From: Lewinellaceae bacterium
GTDB taxonomy: Bacteria > Bacteroidota > Bacteroidia > Chitinophagales > Saprospiraceae
Assembly (NCBI GenBank): GCA_020636195.1
Contig: JACJYH010000003.1
Coordinates: forward strand, 434,001-498,000
Reading direction: 5' to 3'
DNA: 64,000 nucleotides
The notes below the pieces were generated by a model. It was not told the origin of the DNA. It saw only the letters and a list, made by a program, of their open reading frames with translations, and did not search any database. The position numbers and the translations under genes are program-made. This document shows positions 60,089-64,000 of this stretch, piece after piece (position 1 is the stretch's first letter; the number at the start of each line of letters is the position of its first letter).

Positions 60089-63000
60089 TTATAGTTTTAC
60101 AAATGGCAAAATGGAAATCCTATGGTTCTTTTGGATGATTTTCAGCACGTATGAGCCTGATGGCCACTGACCGATCTCAATAGAATTTCCGGACATCTGT
60201 TTATCAAACACCAACCTGCCATCAGCGCTATAAATGTAGATGCGATCGTCAAGATCAAAAGGATGAATAAACAAATGATCATGAGCCGGATTGGGTACGA
60301 GATATGGTTTTTCAGAAATCACATCATCTGTAGAAGTAATGACAAAAGGCTTACAATCAGTGATATAAATACATCCATTATATGTGACGCTGACTTGATA
60401 TTCACCATCTTTTGTCACTTTAAAAAATGGTTGAGTGGTTTCACCAAGAATATCCGAGTAGGAAGGGAAGCACTGTAACCATGTGTAAACAGCTTCTGGA
60501 TATCCGGGAGCAAACAGCGTATCTTGATGTATCCAAATATCTACATCAAAATCTACCAATTCAATGTGAAGCTGTATCAAAGAGTCACAACCATTGACCG
60601 AAGTCAAATATTCATTATAATCACCGGCATTGAAATACTCACTGTTTCCTATTTTGATGCTTTCACCTTTACATAATCTAAATGTATCGCTTTGGATATA
60701 TTTTGGATACACATTGATTTGAATATTCAATATGCTGTCACAGCCATTCTGTCTTTTCAATGTATCAACAAATATACCTGTTTGGTCATAAACTTTGCCA
60801 TTGATCAAAATTCTTTGCCCATCACAAAGGTCCAGATCGATATTTCGAGTGACGTTATCATACAAGATTTGTGTAATGAGCAGACTATCGCACCCATAAA
60901 CATTTTGGAAAGTATCCACAAATACACCTGTGGACGAATACACATCGCCATCTATTTCTATGGTATCTCCCGGACAAATCATATAGGTATCCACATGGGC
61001 AAAAGTGGGATTTACAGTGACATGATACGTATGTATGCTATCACATCCTTGGGCGCTTTGGAACAAATACGAGTAGGAACCTGCAATGGTTATAGGTCCG
61101 AATGCCGTCATCAAGGTATCGCCTTGACATAGAGTAATATCTTGTTGCACATCATGATTTTTAATACTGATATCCGAAATAATAATGCTATCGCAACCCA
61201 ATATTGTCAAGAATGTGTCTTGATAGATTCCACTTTCAGTATAATATCTGCCATTGGCAAAAATGGTGTCCCCAGGACATCTGATATAACTGTCATATTG
61301 AAGATAAGAATTTATTATATCGATCGTACTTGTCACAATGCTATCGCAACCATAAGAAGTAGATAAGGTATCTATATATACACCCTGTGCTTGGTAAGTA
61401 CTATTGCCTACTCTGACTGAATCTCCTTGACACAAAGTAAAATGTTGTGATCTGCTCTTGCGTTCATGAACCTTTACGTTTGTTGTGATGATGGAATCAC
61501 AGCCAAAACCACTGACAAATGTATCCGTATATTTACCGGGTTCGGTATAAACATGTGACCCTACGGTTACAGCTTCACCTTGACAAATATCAAATGCTTG
61601 GTCAAATTCTGTTTCTAATACGATGATATTGACTAATAAAAGGTCTTCACATCCTGATGAGTTTATTGATGACTGTATATACTGACCTGAAGAAGTGTAT
61701 GTTTCATTGCCCACACGAATAGAATCACCTTTACAGATGATGGCTTCCGCATTGTCAATGTTGGCAGGTTTCAGTGTCAACTGAGTCGCGATGATGGAGT
61801 CACATCCTTCTGCTGTTAATAGATTATCTGAATAAAAACCTGCGAGATACCGTGGATTACTGCCCACATAAAGTGTGTCTCCCTGGCAGATAGAGATATT
61901 TTGGTTGACCATATAAGATGGCAAAATAGAGATGTCTGTGATCAAAAGGCTATCGCATCCTGCCATAGTAACAAGGCTATCTACGTAAGTACCGGCTGCA
62001 AAATAACGGTGATTTCCCACATGGACTGTGTCACCTTGACAAAGATGGATGTTTTGGTATTTCAGCGTGTCAGTGTGGACTTTTATAGATGCCTTTGTAC
62101 ATTCTGAAGCAACGACGCATCCTCCCCATCCTTTAATATAATAATCGATGCTTTTGGTCAATGGAAGATTTAAAAAAGTACCACTTGCGAAGGTAATATT
62201 ATCACAGCTATCTTTTTGCCACGACCATTGAGTAGCATGGTTCAAATATCCTTCAGTTATTTGTACAATTCCCCGCTCACCGTAACAAATGATTGGATCA
62301 GGTACTGTCACAGTCTTTAAATATGGATTGATACACAGAAATACATTGCTTACATATCCATCTATTCCACCACTCGAAAATACATTAATAACGGTAGAGG
62401 AAGGATCAAAATCTATTACAGCTCCAAAACCACCCGCAGAGATAATTTCACCATTGGGTTTAACAGCTATACCATTAATAATATCATTTGCGATGCCTCC
62501 AAAGGCATAGTGTGCATTGTAAGAGCCGTCTTGATTTAATGCAACGATAGATATATCACTTCCTCCATTCGAAATGGAAGCATTTTTTCTAACAATAGAT
62601 ATGTTGAAATCGACAGTATCTCTGTATTCACATCCTACATAAATCAAGCCTGTGGATGAAGTAAACAAGGCTGTTCCTTGGTCATTTCCTGTGCTACCTA
62701 TGGCATCAACCCATACAATATTTCCGTCTTGATCTAATTTTGTTATAAAAATATCGCTACCGCCTTTAGCAGTTTTCGATACCGAACCAAAATTGACAGT
62801 CTCAGAAAACTTCCCCGTCAATATGATTATATTTTGATTGTCCAATTTCAAAGCATATCCGCCATCTAGCCCTTCTCCTCCAAAAGACTTCGCCCAAGTC
62901 AGAGCACCAAAAGCACTCACTTTCATCAAAAAACAATCTGTGAATCCTTGTGGCGCTAAAAGAAATTCTTGGGAGCTCGGATCAAAATCAAGAATATCTC

Positions 63001-63742
63001 GAAAATCTCCTGTCATCACAACTTGATTGGTAGAATCTACAGACATATCACGCACATATTCATCTGAAGTACTTCCCCAAGTTTCTACAAAAGATATACT
63101 ACCATCTGAAGCACTAAGTTTACATAAAAACATATCATAACCACCGGCAGAGCTAACCTGATGTACAATCAATGGTGAAAATTGTGTATTGCCTCTATAA
63201 TTCCCACCGATGTATACAAATCCATCTTTACTGACCTCCATAACCATAGGTGAAACATCTATCTCTGACTCAAACTTATGCGCCCATATGAGTCCACCAT
63301 CATTATCAAACTTCAAAATAAATGCTGCGATTCCATCATTATTGTTACTGAGTACAGCTGTACTTCCTACATACAATGAATCAGTAAATGTACCGGAAAT
63401 ATAGATGTTGTTGCTTTGATCAGCTACAATTTTATAAACATTGTCTTCACCTTTAGAACCTATCTGTCTATACCATAAAAAATTTCCAAATGCAGAGTTT
63501 TTCCGAAGAATGATGTCCGTACTTCCTCTAGAAGTAATTGTAGCAGTCGTGGCATACACTGCTGACCCAGAAAACACGGATACATCAAATTCATTATAAG
63601 ATTTATCTAAGCAAAGATCTTTAGAAACATCTGATGATGTCCCCCCAATTTTATATACCCACTTCAATATTTGTCCATTACTAGTGCTGCTTATTCCGCA
63701 ACAAAAACAAAATATCAAAGCAATATTTAAAATCACTCTCAT
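60089..63742 (-). CDS. T9SS-secreted protein with beta-propeller and GCDS repeats (1217 aa)
   Basis: Signal peptide at 1-23 (LNIALIFCFCCGISSTSNG). An SBBP/beta-propeller-like N-terminal half (about 25-480) has repeats of the type WAKSFGGEGLDGGYALKLD and ILKWVYKIGGTSSDVSKDLC. A short Ig-like stretch precedes ten tandem units of about 50 residues (565-1065), each with (I/L)C-x-G-(D/E), V(G/N)N-x-x-Y, G-x-Y-x-(D/E) and GCDS. A T9SS type A sorting domain ends the protein (about 1138-1217: PNPAHDHLFI, PSGSYVLKI). It is exported by the Por system and probably displayed on the surface. Function unknown; the two cysteines per repeat suggest disulfide-locked modules. Convergent to kdsC. Confidence 0.9.
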   Translation of the reverse strand: MRVILNIALIFCFCCGISSTSNGQILKWVYKIGGTSSDVSKDLCLDKSYNEFDVSVFSGSAVYATTATITSRGSTDIILRKNSAFGNFLWYRQIGSKGEDNVYKIVADQSNNIYISGTFTDSLYVGSTAVLSNNNDGIAAFILKFDNDGGLIWAHKFESEIDVSPMVMEVSKDGFVYIGGNYRGNTQFSPLIVHQVSSAGGYDMFLCKLSASDGSISFVETWGSTSDEYVRDMSVDSTNQVVMTGDFRDILDFDPSSQEFLLAPQGFTDCFLMKVSAFGALTWAKSFGGEGLDGGYALKLDNQNIIILTGKFSETVNFGSVSKTAKGGSDIFITKLDQDGNIVWVDAIGSTGNDQGTALFTSSTGLIYVGCEYRDTVDFNISIVRKNASISNGGSDISIVALNQDGSYNAHYAFGGIANDIINGIAVKPNGEIISAGGFGAVIDFDPSSTVINVFSSGGIDGYVSNVFLCINPYLKTVTVPDPIICYGERGIVQITEGYLNHATQWSWQKDSCDNITFASGTFLNLPLTKSIDYYIKGWGGCVVASECTKASIKVHTDTLKYQNIHLCQGDTVHVGNHRYFAAGTYVDSLVTMAGCDSLLITDISILPSYMVNQNISICQGDTLYVGSNPRYLAGFYSDNLLTAEGCDSIIATQLTLKPANIDNAEAIICKGDSIRVGNETYTSSGQYIQSSINSSGCEDLLLVNIIVLETEFDQAFDICQGEAVTVGSHVYTEPGKYTDTFVSGFGCDSIITTNVKVHERKSRSQHFTLCQGDSVRVGNSTYQAQGVYIDTLSTSYGCDSIVTSTIDIINSYLQYDSYIRCPGDTIFANGRYYTESGIYQDTFLTILGCDSIIISDISIKNHDVQQDITLCQGDTLMTAFGPITIAGSYSYLFQSAQGCDSIHTYHVTVNPTFAHVDTYMICPGDTIEIDGDVYSSTGVFVDTFQNVYGCDSLLITQILYDNVTRNIDLDLCDGQRILINGKVYDQTGIFVDTLKRQNGCDSILNIQINVYPKYIQSDTFRLCKGESIKIGNSEYFNAGDYNEYLTSVNGCDSLIQLHIELVDFDVDIWIHQDTLFAPGYPEAVYTWLQCFPSYSDILGETTQPFFKVTKDGEYQVSVTYNGCIYITDCKPFVITSTDDVISEKPYLVPNPAHDHLFIHPFDLDDRIYIYSADGRLVFDKQMSGNSIEIGQWPSGSYVLKIIQKNHRISILPFVKL
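60550..62050 (-). repeat. Ten tandem 50-residue repeats in the 1217-aa gene
   Basis: Ten units of about 150 bp, each encoding a cysteine near the start (CQGD, CKGD, CPGD, CDGQ) and GCDS or GCED about 30 residues later. Units differ at many bases, so this is protein-level rather than recent DNA-level repetition. Confidence 0.88.
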
Positions 63743-63762
63743 ACTGATAAAAAATTATTTTA

Positions 63763-63770
63763 CAAATATA
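63763..63770 (-). promoter_or_regulatory. -7 promoter box of the 1217-aa T9SS gene
   Basis: TATATTTG on the minus strand, an exact TAnnTTTG match, 20 bases before the ATG at 63742. Confidence 0.6.
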
Positions 63771-63960
63771 TATCCAAAACTATGCCGAAGATAATAAAAT
63801 CTATTGTTTTTCAACAAGTTATTTAATTTTTTGTCTCTTCACCAAATTGTGAAGTAAATAAAATTTCGACTATCCCAAAAAATTAGATGACTCAATCACC
63901 GAATATTTGTATTTTCGCTACAATTTTCAAACATTACTTAATCCCTATTAATATCGGTAT

Positions 63961-64000
63961 ATGATCATAGGAGTACCAAAAGAAATTAAATCAAATGAAA
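63961..64000 (+). CDS. ald: Alanine dehydrogenase-like gene, first 13 codons only
   Basis: Reads MIIGVPKEIKSNE and runs off the window. This N-terminus is characteristic of alanine dehydrogenase and of the alpha subunit of NAD(P) transhydrogenase, which share the fold; the two cannot be separated from 13 residues. A TATTTTCG box at about 63910 (one mismatch from TAnnTTTG) could be its promoter. Confidence 0.6.
   Translation, partial: MIIGVPKEIKSNE

Noticed and set aside
1..64000. Search by eye for rRNA, tRNA, riboswitch and CRISPR features
   Set aside because: No convincing cloverleaf, conserved rRNA segment or repeat-spacer array was seen. A tRNA scan or covariance search could still find something missed.

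Overview
The window looks like chromosomal DNA of a Bacteroidota bacterium, most likely of the Saprospiraceae type. Three very different secreted proteins end in the type IX secretion (T9SS, Por) sorting domain. Start sites are repeatedly preceded by the Bacteroidota -7 promoter box TAnnTTTG and rarely by a Shine-Dalgarno sequence. A Bat (aerotolerance) operon is present. The giant cell-surface protein mixes SdrD-B, DUF11, HYR and dockerin-like modules in a way common in that group. This taxonomic call is inference from gene content; no rRNA is present.

Layout. 1-9.1 kb: the 3' part of a GC-rich RHS/YD-repeat polymorphic toxin gene, open at the left edge, followed by an array of displaced toxin tips with AT-rich candidate immunity genes. 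Three shared sequence blocks (A, B, C) link the main gene and the orphan tips. 9.1-10.6 kb: a small lipoprotein and an XRE regulator. 10.8-24.3 kb: two divergent T9SS cargo genes (3505 and 732 aa) around a 0.8 kb control region that holds a MITE-like inverted repeat. 24.6-31.6 kb: a compact Bat operon (MoxR, DUF3298-like, DUF58, DUF4381-like, BatA, BatB, BatC) that stops after batC without the expected batD. 31.7-38.4 kb: an AT-rich accessory island of unrelated minus-strand genes, separated by attC-like core sites and palindromes. It contains a dead fragment of an integron-integrase-like tyrosine recombinase and a 1331-aa PD-(D/E)XK-NACHT protein that resembles anti-phage STAND NTPases.

38.6-64 kb is mostly ordinary chromosome: pgi; a Tet-type MFS exporter divergent from aroA; a small lipoprotein-ytxJ-mnmD operon; a four-gene plus-strand run (hydrolase, DUF1801, methyltransferase, TauE/SafE); an HMA protein-glutathione peroxidase-DUF4159-kdsA operon; a DinB protein; xerC-hpf; a MarR-hmgA-hpd tyrosine-degradation operon; a PadR-PspC pair; outer-membrane beta-barrel proteins; ferredoxin-iscX-kdsC; a third T9SS protein with a ten-unit repeat; and the first codons of an alanine dehydrogenase-like gene at the right edge.

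Working together: KdsA and KdsC are two steps of KDO synthesis for lipopolysaccharide. HmgA and Hpd take 4-hydroxyphenylpyruvate to maleylacetoacetate under a probable MarR switch. The Bat proteins form a MoxR/vWA membrane complex. The two parts most likely to contain something undescribed are the RHS tip array (0-9.1 kb) and the integron-like island (31.7-38.4 kb).
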